A program made the position numbers and the translations under genes. A DNA stretch of 64,000 bases, from contig NC_092569.1 of the NCBI RefSeq assembly GCF_037975245.1, positions 25,796,668 to 25,860,667 of the forward strand. Reading direction: 5' to 3'. This document shows positions 1 to 15,100 of this stretch, piece by piece (the first letter of the stretch is position 1; each line of letters begins with the position of its first letter). Origin of the DNA: Apostichopus japonicus. Taxonomy: Eukaryota > Echinodermata > Holothuroidea > Aspidochirotida > Stichopodidae. A model generated the notes under the pieces. The model had not been told where the DNA came from and did no database searches. It saw only the letters and a list, made by a program, of their open reading frames with translations.

Positions 1-2
1 AG

Positions 3-184
3 CCCTACCCCTCAGAGCCCTCATGTACAGAAACCAACTCCACACTCTATGAAAATCCATTAATGTTTGGCTGCTATAACGATTCTGAGCATTACTTTCC
101 CATCACTATGGCAACTGAAAACCACCCAATCAACTACAACTTCAGTGGAGCAATGACCAACCAGCTTTGTTATCACCTATGCAG
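3..184 (+). CDS. Exon: first half of a WSC carbohydrate-binding domain
   Basis: The open frame begins at base 3 and runs to a CAG|GTAAAT donor after base 184, phase 2. It contains FGCYNDSEHYF and MTNQLCYHLC, matching the WSC opening (GCYxD ... MTxxxCxxxC). The exon may extend left of the window. The WSC fold is a putative carbohydrate-binding domain known from yeast stress sensors and animal proteins such as polycystin-1 and kremen. The second half of the domain is in the next exon. Confidence 0.75.
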
Positions 185-3100
185 GTAAATTTTAAAAACT
201 ATATACATCTTACGGTTTCTTAAAGTTGGAGTTTCGGAAAAAGTTCAATATTATTTCCTCTCCTGTCTGAATAAAGAAAGGGAACTGTGATGGGGGACAT
301 TGTTTCTCTGTTGAATAACATCTGCAGCAGGTGAAAAGCTGACCATGAAGCTTGTTTACAGCCTTGTTTAAATGTTTAGTCATTTTTTTTGCGTATGAAG
401 AATCGTGCAGATAAGTGGTAGTCATCTAACATTAAATTAATAATATTTAAAATTACCTATTTTGGTGGAAAACACAGTACTTTCATAAGTATGATAGCAT
501 ATCAGTATGTAACTTGCAATTAAATGTTATTCTGGAATTTGTCCCAGTAAATAACATTTAGTTTTCATCTTTACAAAATCTAACAAATAAACTGGACTAC
601 TCATCATTATCTTATATATTTCTTATCATTATAATTGTTTACTTGCTGACGTTGTCACTTTCCCGTCATGGTTTCTCTAGGGCCGAAGGTCTCTTTGTAT
701 CAGGCACCAAGAACGGGACGGATTGCTTCTGCGGTGACTTCACCACGTATCAGCAGTACGAAGACACTGCAGGAACCTTCCATGTTTATGTGAACGTTAC
801 CGTCGATGAACCTTACATAGAGACTGTTTGGGTGGACTGTAACAAGACTGGAGTCACCTGGACCAACCAGACAGTCACTGCAACATGCTTCGATGATGAA
901 GCGTACCGAGAATGTGCGACAGAGAAAAGTCAAGGGTGCCAGAACAAGATGTATTCCCTCTGCTTGGGAAACTTTATGAATGGAATCAATTGTGATCAGA
1001 TAGCTGTTGAGAAGTGCAATGGCTCTTCGGATATGGCCTGTATTATAGAGGAGTCGCAGGAGTGTCAAGGTGTCATGTTTGCGACTTGCAACGATTACGG
1101 CAAATTGTCATGTGATCTTCAAGCGGCCAATGGCTCCATCCACACGTCTTGTCTGGAAGAAGCTCAGGAAGCGTATCGTTTGAACTCCATCTCGATCTGT
1201 CAAAACCGATCTCATGTCGAATGTCGCAGGAATAAATACGAAAACTGTACAGCGTACCGAAACGAAAGTTGTAACACCATGGCGATGGCAAACTGCACCG
1301 ATTGGTCGACGGAAGGCTACGCATCTGATCAAGACTGCATTGAGCATCGATTCACATCTTGTCTGGGAAAGACAGAGGAAGCATGCTCGGTCCTGAGTGA
1401 AGACAGATGTTACAATCAAAGTGACACCTGTACCATGAAGAAACCTACCACTACTGATGTGTATGTTGAAGACTGCAGAGACGTGCTATGGGATAACTGC
1501 TCAACCTGTATGTATGCCATATTCTGGGATTGTCACCATGTGAACGGTGAAGCCAAAGATGGCTGTTCAGAAGGTTAGTGCATGTAGAGTGTCTATACCT
1601 GTCAGGTAATCTGTAAGGTTGACTATCACCATATCCAAGTCTGTATGGCATGTTAGAGTGCATATAACCTGTCAGGTATAACCTGTTATAGGTTTGCTAT
1701 CACTGTACCCAAGTCTGTATGGCATGTAGAGTGTATATAACCTGTCAGGTATAACCTGTTTGCTATCACTGTACCCAAGTCTGTATGGCATGCAGAGTGT
1801 ACAGTATATAACCTGTCAGGTATAACCTGTTAGGTTAACTATCACAGTACCCCAGTCTGTATGGCATGCAAAGTGTATATAACCTGTCAGGTATAACCTG
1901 TTAGGTTTACCTTCACTGTACCCAAGTCTGTATGGCATGTAGAGTGTATATAACCTGTCAGGTATAACCTGTTTGCTATCACTGTACCCAAGTCTGTATG
2001 GCATGCAGAGTGTACAGTATATAACCTGTCAGGTATAACCTGTTAGGTTTACTTTCACTGTACCCAAGTCTGTATGGCATGTAGAGTGTATATAACCTGT
2101 CAGGTATAACCTGTTTGCTATCACTGTACCCAAGTCTGTATGGCATGCAGAGTGTACAGTATATAACCTGTCAGGTATAACCTGTTAGGTTTACCTTCAC
2201 TGTACCCAAGTCTGTATGGCATGTAGAGTGTATATAACCTGTCAGGTATAACCTGTTTGCTATCACTGTACCCAAGTCTGTATGGCATGCAGAGTGTACA
2301 GTATATAACCTGTCAGGTATAACCTGTTAGGTTTACTTTCACTGTACCCAAGTCTGTATGGCATGCAGAGTGTATATAACCTGTCAGGTATAATCTGTTA
2401 GATCATTTACTTTCACTGTAACGGCCAAAAAAGTGTTTATGTAATGAAACAGGGTATGTTTACATCTGTGTGTTTCCTTACAGCATTCCTTCTTTGGTAA
2501 TCTCTTGAACTTTGTTCAGATGGTGTAGCAGATTATGATTATCTTGACTTTTGCAAGGTATTTTCTTATTTATCCGTTTTTTTCTTTCTCTTGTCTGCAC
2601 AGATGCAGTTAAATCTTGTCTTCATCTTTGCTATCAACAAAATTGTTCATCCATCTTCCATTCAATTTACGAGGAATACATCTTCCCGACCTGCTCGTGG
2701 GAGGAAGTCCAGCCGACCGAATTCCTATATCCGTCAAACTGTTCCGAGGATATAACAAGATGGCGTCAAGTCACGGTGTTGGTGTTACAGGAGAAGGATA
2801 TACCATTGTCAATGTGTGGCGTTCCTTGCTCTGGTTAGTTTGGTGATTTTAAGACAATTAAGAGTCTTGTCATGAACTTTCAGGGGCGAGCCAGGATTTT
2901 CAAAGTTGTAGGCATGACTATCTGAGCGGAGCGTACAAGAAACCTTTTGGTTTTACAAACCCCCCAGATGGCCTGAAACGGCCCTTCCCGAGTGTTCATT
3001 CTTGTTCCCTGGCCTCTTGCTAACTTGAGACACCTCATTCAATATCACTTTTAAACCCAAAAAACAAACAAGTTAAAATAGTACGTAATTCAATACTACA

Positions 3101-6100
3101 TAATGTATATAAAATTAGCAAGGTACATGTTCAGAGTACTTTTCAACTTCTGATACTTGTAGATACAAAGATAGGCCAGAAATGTCTTTGATACAAATAT
3201 AGCCAGTAATTATCTTTGAAACAACTGTAGCTAGTAAATGTTTAAGTTAGCCTAATAAGAGAAGGTGAGAGCTATCCGACGATTGCTATCACAAATTTCT
3301 TCAGCACAGCATCAACGTCAGTTGCAAAGTCTCTGTGGATGGGTTAGGGTTAGGGACCCTAACTAGCCCAGCATATATATGGATTTGAATTTTGGGTGTT
3401 TTAAAAAAAGATAACGTGGCCAAAAAAAAGTGTAGGCCCAGGCATACAGTGCTACATACTGGCTACACCCCTGACTCTGACATACAATTCAAGTTATATC
3501 ATTATAATAGCAGGTAATGCGAATATTAGTTGTACCTCAAAATTTTACAAGGTTGACTATCGACTCGTAACACTTCATCTGTAAAAGCTATTATAGGTAA
3601 TATTTAATCAATGTAAGGACTTGATTTCATTTTTATAAGATACAATTTTGGATCTGTATCAAGTTATACAAAGCATAATCATAATCATGTTAACTGTTTG
3701 GGACACCAAATCCACTGCATGGGCTTACTAATGAGGGCAGCAACTAACTAATTAACATTTAATGGTCAAATGGTTTAGTCACAGCTTTTTATATTCATCA
3801 TAGTGAGTGTTATACAGGGATGTGCCCACGCTGACAGCCCCGCCCAGCACTAAAAATTACCGCCCAGCACTGTCTTAAAAATCGTGAATCCCGCCCAGCA
3901 CTATTTTCATCTAAAATCCCGACATTCCTAACAATATACAGTATTCAACATGAATTGGGCCTAGCCTATGCCAAAATCATACAGACTAATAATGCATCAG
4001 TTATGCATGCGAGAAACATTACTTACAGCTCTCAATCGGTCCCTTGTAAAATCTCTTTGAAACAAACTAATTACTTTTACCAGGTTCGTAATATATTTCA
4101 CTAAAAAAAAATTTAAAAAAGTAAATTGTTAGCCAAACTAGTACTTGTGTATGTGCTTAAAAAGCTACACAAGTGACAGCATTTGGCATCTAAGCACCTT
4201 CAAAAATCTTAGACCCCTCCCCTTAGACCCCTCCCCCAGGACGGCGATCAGTATACCTGGCACTCATGAAATCCTGGGCACATCCATGGTTATACAAACA
4301 TGTGTAAGAGATATATGGATCAAGGGTGAAAGCGACACAAATAATTATTTATTTTAGGAAATATCACGCAATCTATTACAGCGATGTTTCCTTAATTCCC
4401 CTGTTAGGTGATGGTACTCAAACCTGCGGTAGCGAGGACTTCATTCTCATGTCTGGGGTACTAGAGACGTCCCTCGTTGAACAGACCTGCGACTGGTTTG
4501 TTGGGTTGTACGACCCCGATGAGGTAATCTCAGTCTTGTTTCGTTAATACAGTGATTTGAGTAATATTAATCGGTGGAGATAAAATAAAGGATTAACAGG
4601 AATTGTTTAGTAAAAATGGGATCCAGTCCTTCGGTCATATCATTTTTTGTCTTTGTATCGCCCTAAGCCTTGCCCTTTGATGAATTTTAGTTTCTGTGAT
4701 TGAGTGCTTGAAATGTTGGCCCGTCCTGCCAGTAAATTTGAATCTAACACTGACTTAGGTCGAGACGTGACGTCAGTGCGGCACATTGGTCAGACTCGAT
4801 CGGATCTCACTCTAAGCTTGGCCTTGATACAATACACAGGATTTTTTATAGACTTCGCGTACGGCTGTGAATACAAAATATCTCACTCTAAGCTTGTATC
4901 AAGGCCTGATATTTAGCATACACTGAGAGTTCCATCAAATTGGCTGGATTAGTAGCATTTGGTCTTTGAGTCATTTTATATTCAGTATTAACCACATGCA
5001 AAAACCAAACACTCTGGCAGATTATCCACATTTTCAAGACATCGACCAAAATTGTGTCTGTCTCTCCAATGCAGGACATAATAACCTGGGAGTTTGAGTT
5101 ACAAGTGAGTCCTCTGGATACTAAAGGCATCACTGAACTGATCCATCCTCTCGTCTCATACACCCATGGACCAGAGAGGAGGCCGACACTCATTCCATTT
5201 GCACCGTTTAGACTTGAGGTATGTCAGACAGTATACATTCAGTTTAGTTTAGTTTAGTTTAGTAGAAAAAAAGGATCAGGAGGGACACTCAAGTCCCCAT
5301 CAAGGACCCTATAGGAGAGAAAAAAAAACTGAAGACACAAACACTCAGACCCAATTACAATGCTTAAAGTGCTTGTCCAAAGCATTCTGAAACCCATTCT
5401 CACTACTTGCAAGTACAACTTTCTCAGGCAAACCGTTTCACTCATTCACAACCCTATGAGAAAAAAATATTAATCCTACTTTGTGCCTTTTGGAGCTTAA
5501 GACAATGACCTCTGGTAAAACTACTATTAGCAAACATGAAAAAGTCAGTGAAGGATAAATTGTCAAAACCATACACAATCTTGAAAACCTTAATCAGGTC
5601 ACCAGGTAACCTCCTAAGCTCCAGTGTGGTGAGATTCAAGAGTTGTAACCGCCTATAATAAGGAACACCCTTTAAGGAACTAATCCTAGTAGCCCTTAAA
5701 TGAATTAAGTCCTTATTCTATCTGTCATTGCCAAAAACTTGATAGTTCTTCTTTTCAAGACATGGTGAGGAAGGGGTTGGAGGGGGAGGGGCCTTTGGGT
5801 TTAAATGTCAAAATGATTTGTCATTTGAGAGAATTTAGGCAGATTTATTTGGCACTGAAACATTTAAGAGATGGGATGGGTGGTGTTGGGTGGGGGAGGC
5901 AGAGAATTCACTCACTGGCGTGAATACAGCCCATATTGGTCCATTGACATCTCTGTACAAAACTGTTCTTTACGAAAGTCCCAGATGCAATAAAATTACA
6001 CACAATTTTACCCAATAAAGACAAAAGTTTGTAATGTTGCCATTCTATGCTCTTCTCAACGCCTACTTACTTCCTCATTATGTTTTGGTCACTTGTCACT

Positions 6101-9100
6101 ACATTTTCTATTTTGCATCACCATTATTTTGTACCATGCCATGGGACTGCATCTTTGCAGAACTTCCATTTCCCTCCCCCCATCCCCCATCCCCCAAACA
6201 ACACATTAACATTCCAGAGAGCTGTTGGAGCTCCAAAGAAAGCTAATTCGTCTATCAAGAGACTTGATGTTTATTTTACAGATCTCTTATATATTTAATT
6301 ATCTCTGTTTCTTCTTTCAGTTCTTTAATGTCTCTCTTCTTCTCCTCCTCGTCAGGCTGGTAAGGTTAACCTGCTCATGACTGTTTGGGTAGCTGCAGAG
6401 CTCTCAGGATACAGACCAGGGTATATATTATGTTAATTACTAACACAGTGTTATGTGATATTTCAAGGTGGAATGTTTTGCTGGTATTCTCTTTATTCCT
6501 ATTTGCCTTTGAGCTGGAGGTCTACATCTGTGGTTGGACATGGATAGCAAAAGAGTTAAATAGGGTAGGGGGTGTTGGGGGGGGTGGGGGTGGCTGATAT
6601 GCTTTATAACCAACATTGAGGATATAGTCTTTAAGAACCGTCTTGATCAGGTTTTTCCACCCCCAAACCCTAACACTTTGGCATAGTCATTAAGAACTAG
6701 AACCTTTTTAAATGTATTGCCAGTGACTATGGGTTGGATAGCATAGATCTGGTCCTATCACAGTGGTTCATTGGATGTTCTTATAAGCTAACATCCATCC
6801 CCACCCTCTGGACATCTGATTTTGCTGTTAGACATTGATAACATTGTTGGTAGAGGTGACATACTTCATAAGTCATTACCTAATGTAACTTGTTTCAATA
6901 TGTTACACAACACCCTCCCCTCCCTTCCCCTATTGAGTTTTTCTTTAGAGGTTATATAATTCCCTAGCAAGGCACTGGTTACTTGACGACGCCAACTATT
7001 CTAGAGTCTAGAGGCTATATAATTCCCTAGCAATGCGTCGGTTCCCAAGTGACAACTTTCTTAATGACTATTAAGGCACTCTGTGAAGTAGATTTATGTT
7101 TACTATGATTTCAGTTACTGGATTGGAAGCATCGCTTAGTATTGGCTTCAAATATGCTAGAAAGTCAAATAATGGTTACTGCAATACTTCCAATTTCAAC
7201 CTGTATTTGACTATATATACCTTTAACATTACACATTTTTCTCACCACTCCCATTTTAATTCTCTAACATAACAAACTTCTAAGGTCTCAAAATAATTTC
7301 GGAGAGTTAGAATTACCAGGATTGTATACCTTTGAAAAAATTTGGTGCCAGTTCCAATTATGGTAAGTTGCTGAGGGTCGAGGGGCAAATCTCAGACGTC
7401 CGACGGGTGATAAAAGTGGAATTAACCAAAACACGATGTTTCTGTTAATTTTTATTTATTTATTCTGCAGAGATCTGATCGAATATTACACTGAAGTTCG
7501 TCACCACCCAAACTCTACCGTCACTGCCAGGGACATCACGGTCTGGTGGATCTTACCGGCTCACGTTCAGTTCCTAAACCTGACTAACCACGCCTACGCA
7601 CATTACGAATACAACGAAATGCAACCAGTCACGGTCAAAAGCACTGACTCAACACAGGGAATCACTTTCTATGTGAGCAAAATATTTGTCAAGTTTGTCG
7701 ATCGCCCTACTGGTTTTTATTTTAACTTTTTTAAAGTTTGTTGTTAATTTACTTCTTCACCTATTCTTGGGTTTTTCTCTTTTGGCTTTTTCTGGGTATG
7801 CATGAGTATTTCTGTCTATCATACTTCATATGTTTAAGTATGCTGCCCTCCCTCCAGCAAAACCCCCCTCCCCCCAACCCACCTCCTCCATCCCACCTAC
7901 TCAAAAGAAGAGATTATGCCGCAGAGACCTTTTGAGGCGGTCTTAGTGACCCTGTTACATCAGCATTCACAGTTATTATACTTTTTAACTGTAACTTTAG
8001 GCACAAAAAACTTCCTTGAGCACCATTAGTTTTACAGTACAGAGCTGCTGGACAATCTACAAAGTATAATAATTCTTTTCATTAATTGTAATTCTTTTTA
8101 TTTATTTATTATTCTAAGCACTTTTTTGATTTTCTTAAGAACGTACAACCGTTGCTCTCTGTTGCTTTGTGTGTGCAGGCGAGACACACACATACACCAA
8201 ATAATAAAAAATGGACCATCCTATAAGTATTACGAAAAAGTTTTTTTTTAAATATAAATGTGTTATCTCTGCATTTTTTGTTTAAATCTCCTCGCATTAC
8301 TCTCTCCAAATTGATCCTAGGTACCGACACTACGCAACATGGACATGTTCTCATTTCACTTTTTGGTGCGACTAGACCCTGAAGGGACCCTTCCAGCTGG
8401 TGACTATAACCTTGTGGCCTTTGCAGAGATGGACTACTATTCTTGGGACCTTTATAATCCACACGAGGGACACTATAAGCATCATATTGTCCCTTATTAT
8501 CATGACCCAGAGATCACTACAGTCCAGTTTCAAGGTAAAATTTGGTTCAAGTAATGCAAGCAGAATATCAAATGTAAACCATAGCGAATAGTTTATCCGG
8601 TATCACATCGCAAAAATTTGCTATGCAAAATGGTCAATTTGCTATGCAAAATGGTCGATTTGCTATGCAAAATGGTGGAGTTGCTATGCAAAATGGTCAA
8701 TTTGCGTAGCAAAATGGCCAAATTGCTATACAAAGTGGTCAAAGTGCTATGCAAATTGTTCAAATTGATAGATGCAAGTCCATAGATGTATGACAAGAAC
8801 AGTAGTATTTTATTTTTATAAGAGACAAAGTTCAGTGACTTTAAAACTGCTACACAAAATCTTGAGCACTTAAATATACCCTGATACCATATTATGAGCC
8901 CACTTTTCAGTTTTAACCCCAGAAGCCTGGTAACGATAAGTTTTTGCCTCTCAAATACTATATATTACTATCTACTTCAACATTTGTGGTAATGCAAATA
9001 CAATTTACAGGAGTATACAAGAAAATAAAAGTCAAATGAATCTGTAAATAGAACACAGCTTCTGAAAAATGAGAACTTGTCCGAACCTATCTCTAAGGTT

Positions 9101-12100
9101 GCCATATTCTCACTATACTTATAATCAGGGAAAAAAATCAAGAAATCAGTAGCAAAACCCTCTAGCATTAAAGGCATTGAAGACTTGCCCCAAACCGCGT
9201 GGGCCATCTGAAAAAGTTAACTTTCCGTTGCTTGCAGGTGACGTTTTGTTCGTGTCGCTACAAAATGCAGACAGTACAGTAATGAAACCTGATACGTTGT
9301 TATCTTTAGCTGGACCAGAGATGTCCATCGCTGTATTGTTTGTACACTGTGCTGTGGGTATTGACCGCAGCTGTATGTACTGACTGTACACTAGTGTCTA
9401 ATTACCAATGTTAGCAAGCTGTGTGTGTGTATTTTCTGGGATCGATGGTGGTGTCTAACACTTTTGTTACACCTCATTCGAAACTAGGTCAGATTAACGG
9501 AATAAGAGGTTTCTTTTTGCGCAAGTCTTCACACCCTTTAATTTTTAGTGACAAGACACATCCTGATGTTTGCTCTTCTTGGCGCTGCACAGCTATTCAT
9601 TGCTCTGGCTCAAATGCACTAAAGAGGCAGACAATTTGTGAGCCATGTTACAGACAAGTTGACATAAGGAAATTTAAGTCAATTATGCAGGTGGCAGTCA
9701 GTCCTAAAGTATAAAACAGTGTATTTACTGAGCTAGTTGCTGCTATTGGTATTTGTATTATGTATAACTTAATTCTTCTTTTCTCTCCTATCAGTGCAAA
9801 CACCTCCAATCATGAGACCAGAACGGGATGGTAAGACTCTCTTCTTGATTATCTTTGTCATAGTCTTTAGAATTTAATGACCATTTCGTTGAGGGTTGTA
9901 AGTAAACACGTTACATTCATCAGTGTGTAATGCCAGCACATCTGATAAGCAACATTTAATATTTGACTCTTTATTTCACATAGCCTCTCTTTTGAGAAAC
10001 ATTTAGAAATGATTCCCACTTTATTTGTATGATTTACTGGCCCCAACAAACATTAACAGGATCAGATACAGGTAGCAATATCTTCACCAAAACTTTCCTT
10101 TTTGCAAAACATTTATTTGCTCTAAAACCTGTTTTCTACTCTCATAAGCGGATTCCTAACTTAATGTTAACTGTAGGATCATATTATGTAGTTACATATT
10201 TTACACTTGTAGGTTGAATTAACAAATTACTTGGTTAGCTTGGGAACTCATCAAACAGCACTTCTAAACGAGATTTGCTAATAGCTTAAGCAATTAGGAA
10301 ATGTTTAATGATCATTTTTTTTTCTTCAGTAATTTACTGGCCCCAGCAAACATTAACAGGATCAGATACGTGTAGCAATATCTTCACCAAAACTTCCTTT
10401 TTGCGAAACATTTATTTTTGCAATACAGAACGTCTTACCTGTTTACTACTGTAGTACTCTCCTAAGCGGATTCCTACCTAAATGTTTACTGCAGGATCAT
10501 TTTATGTAGTTACATAGTTTACACTTGTAGGTTGAATTAAAAAATTACTTGGTTAGCTTGGGAATTCATCAACAAGCACTTCTAAATGAGATTTGCTAAT
10601 AGCTCAAGCAATTAAGAAATGTTTAATGATAATTTTTTTTTATAATAATTTACTGGCCCCAACAAACATTAACAGGATCAGATACATGTAGCAATATCTT
10701 CACCAAAACTTTCCTATTTGCAAAATATTTATTGTTGCAATACAGAAGTTCTTACCTGTTTACTACTGTAGTACTCTCCTAAGCGGATTCCTTCCTTAAT
10801 GTTAACTATAGGATCATATTATTTAGTTACATATGTTACACTGGTAGGTTGAATTAAAAAATTACTTGAATAGCTTGGGAACTCATCAAACAGCACTTCT
10901 AAATGAGATTTGCTAATAGCTCAAGCAATTAAGAAATGTTTAATGATAATTTTTTTTTATAATAATTTACTGGCCCCAACAAACATTAACAGGATCAGAT
11001 ACATGTAGCAATATCTTCACCAAAACTTCCCTATGTGCAAAATATTTATTGTTGCAATACAGAAGTTCTTACCTGTTTACTACTCTCCTTAGCGGATTCC
11101 TACCTTAATGTTAACTATCGGATCATATTATTTAGTTACATATTTTACACTTGTAGGTTAAATTAAAATATTACTTAGTTAGCTTGGGAACTCATCAAAC
11201 AGCACTTCTAAACAAGATTTGCTAACAGCTGAAGTATTTAAGAAATGTTTAATGATAATTTCTTCTTTTTTTTCTTTTTTTGGCTTCTTTAGATATCAAA
11301 CTGAAGATGTACAGTTTCCTTTACGATGAGGGGAACGACATCTTTTATGCATGTTTTTACAACAGGACCGGTAACAGGTACTATGCATTGAAGATTAAAT
11401 TTGAATATTTTTACCAAGTTGGTTTCTGTTCGATTTCCATCTTAAATCTATGCTTAATTTCTTTGATCATGAAACTTTGTGAAAGTACAACATTTTGGAA
11501 CAGTAATAAGACTAGTGTTAGTAGATAATAGACAATGAGCATTGACTAAATAAATAATTAGTGTCGGAAATGCTATTCTTTGGCAATAAATTGTATCCCT
11601 AATTTGAGGGCAATTTTGTCATTATTATATTTCTGTTGCATGCACTGGATAAATTTAGCTACTGCCACATTCAAAGTAGTAGAAAACTCAAACTAATCAC
11701 TTAATATGCACTGCTACCTAGGGTAAACAACCAACTTTAGAGACTTTAGTTACTCCTCTCTTTCTCTGCTCACCCTCCCTCCCCTTATCACCCCCCTCCC
11801 TTACCTCCCCTCCCTCAGTTGAATTATGTTAAGGGTTTGCTCATTTGTCAATGTTTGATTTTAATATGTTTATGCAACAAGTCAGATAACAAGATGCAGT
11901 CAGTTGCCAATTGTGTCTCACTCACTCCATTACAGTAAAAGCTTTTGAGAGACAAAAATCATGTATTTGTATAGTTTGGTATATTTTATTGCAGATGTTT
12001 ACTTCCTCCACAAATTATATTACATTCCATTCAAATATTGTCCATTCCAAAACATAGACCTTTTGAACTTTCTTTAGCTTATGTATTAGACACAAAACCA

Positions 12101-15100
12101 TGGAGCCGTTTCATATCAAACTCTTTTGACCTGATTTTTAGGAGGGATTGAGGTTGTTTCATGACTGGGTCCCTCATTGATCCCTTGCCTAATACTTACC
12201 CCTCCTGTGATGATTATTGTAACTGTACATTGTTCTTTTGACCTTGTATTTTAGGAGGGATCGAGGTTTCATGACTGGGTCCCTCGTTGCTCCCTTGCCT
12301 GATACTTACCCCTCCTGTGATGATTATTGTAACTGTACATTGTTCTTTTGACCTGATTTTTAGGAGGGATGGAGGTTGTTTCATGACTGGGTCCCTGATT
12401 GATCCATTGCCTGATAATTACCCCTCCTGCGATGATTATTGTAACTGTACATTGTTCTTTTGACCTTGTATTTTAGGAGGGATGGTTGTTTCATGACTGG
12501 GTCCCTCGTTGCTCCCTTGCCTGATACTTACCCCTCCTGTGATGATTATTGTAACTGTACATTGTTCTTTTGACCTGATTTTTAGGAGGGATGGAGGTTG
12601 TTTCATGACTGGGTCCCTGATTGATCCCTTGCCTGATACTTACCCCTCCTGCGATGATTATTGTAACTGTACATTGTTCTTTTGACCTGATTTTTAGGAG
12701 GGATGGAGGTTGTTTCATGACTGGGCCCCTGATTGATCCCTTGCCTGATACTTACCCCTCCTGCGATGATTATTGTAACTGTACATTGTTCTTTTGACCT
12801 GATTTTTAGGAGGGATGGAGGTTGTTTCATGACTGGGTCCCTGATTGATCCCTTGCCTGATACTTACCCCTCCTGCGATGATTATTGTAACTGTACATTG
12901 TTCTTTTGACCTGATTTTTAGGAGGGATGGAGGTTGTTTCATGACTGGGTCCCTGATTGATCCCTTGCCTGATACTTACCCCTCCTGCGATGATTATTGT
13001 AACTGTACGTTCCAAGAGGGTCTTATACAGGAGGATAACTGTACCGATGTCATGCCCAGACCTGCAAACTGTTCGTGCGGATGTCATTACGAATGTCAGG
13101 AGGTGATTATGGAAACTTAAAAGCTTTGAAATTGATTTAATGTTAAGATATGAAACATGTTCTTTCAGCAGGGTAGGAACAACATTCCATTACATTCAAC
13201 ACCATTTGTCCATTTCTTAAATATTAAAAGTTGTATAGAAATACCGCCTGGACTGCTGGCAGTGTTTCCTAATGGTGTATTGCATATTCAACATTAATTT
13301 TACGCTCTTCGTTAAACCTCTAGCGACTTTCCTAATTTTCTCATTTTTGCATTTTGAAAATGAAAACTTTCCACTGTAGGTAATATGATTATTGCCTTAG
13401 TATATGTAATATTTATGTTGGAAACTTTGTGGCAATTTTTCGGATGTGCAAGGAGTTTTGGTTGTTAATGTTGGTCTGGGTTTATCAAGAAGTCATTGGT
13501 TTGAATCCCACTCCAACCATAGATTTTATTATTTTCCCAGTCAGTTGTCTGTCTTTCATTTAATTCTCTATTAGTGTAAAATTTTGTTTATCTCAGTTTA
13601 CTTTCCATAAATCATATCCAGATATGACTAAGTTTTGACAAAAAATATGGTTGGTTCTTAACAGTGCTAGATAATTAAGCATTATTCCAAGTCAAACATA
13701 TCTTTTTGCTCCTCCTATTTCTTTTCAGGAATTACCATCTTGCCAGGAAAGCTGCTTCACCTGTCAAGACTGCAACTCGACTTTATGCTCAGCTGATTGT
13801 GAGCTGCTGTATCAGAACTGCACCACTACTTGTTGCGAGAGGGATTGCAGCCAGGAATCGAATGCGTGCATGGCCGATTGTAGCCGCTGTGATCAGTTAT
13901 TGGGATGCAGCGTCCAAGAATGTAGAGCAGCATGTCAAAACAACCATGAATTGTGTAATCGAGGATGCCACCCTGTATTTACCTCTTGTGGAAGCAACTG
14001 TACATCTGCTGCAGTGCTCTGCTCAAGTCACTGTGTCGACCAAGTGTGTCAGAATGTAACATCCTCGAATGACGAGTTCCATTCGGGAGCAACGAAAGGA
14101 GTGTGTCTATCAGAGTGTCGAGAGAATTGCGATGCCGTCGAATGGAACTGTACGAAAGGCTGTTGCACGGAGAAATGTGATGGCCAGGGCGACGTGTGCC
14201 TTGCCGGTTGCATGAGGACTTGTAAGTCGGATGTACCTTGCACGGAATACTGTACATCTCTATGCAATACCAGCCTTGCAGACTGCTCGTTCGACTGTGA
14301 GTTGGCATCAGCATCATGCTCTGGTCGGTGTGACCTCCACGAATTCTCCTGTAGGGAGGAATGCCCTGTGGAGTGCCACGAGGAGATCTGCTGGCAAGAC
14401 ACTCTTGTTACTTGCACAGCATTAATGGATGTTACGACCGATCAAAGTTACCTAACTCCTAATACCACTGAAAGCATACTGGATCATGCTGGATCTGAAA
14501 TGCTCCCGACTAATTCTACCTTACCATATATCACGGTTGAATCAAGTAGCACGACAGGATCAAGCCAAACAGTACAGAACTATACCACAGATCATCCTAA
14601 TACCACTGAAAGCATACTGGATCCTGCTGCATCTGAAATGATCCCTACTAATTCTACCTTACCATATTTCACTGTGGAATCAAGTAGCATTTTTTCCACA
14701 ACAGGATCAAGCCAAACGGTACAGAACTATACCACAGCTCATGTGACTATTGTGAGTCAGTCAGATGTGCAAACTGCAACTGTTGATACTGTCATCATGG
14801 ATACAACCGGCTTGTCTAACAACACCGAGCAGAGTACCAGTGAGGAGAGCATTACCGGGTTATATAATACTACCATCTTCAGTAGTGCCTCGCAGAACTT
14901 TACCCTGCAAGATGTCAGCTTGCCCGATAACTCCACTCAAAATGCCTCCACGAACGATAGCGAGAATGGCAGTGAAATCCACCGATTTGTGAATGCGACA
15001 AGCAACTGTACCGTAGTGAGAAGAGAAATTTGTGAAGAGGATCACACTGTAGCTTGTGGTGACACGTGCAAGAGTGATTGTTGGAAGACCGGTAATGTTT

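Noticed and set aside
12491-13087. Four overlapping minus-strand open frames of about 75 codons
   Set aside because: They are the antisense of the 112-bp decoy-acceptor repeat and repeat each other.
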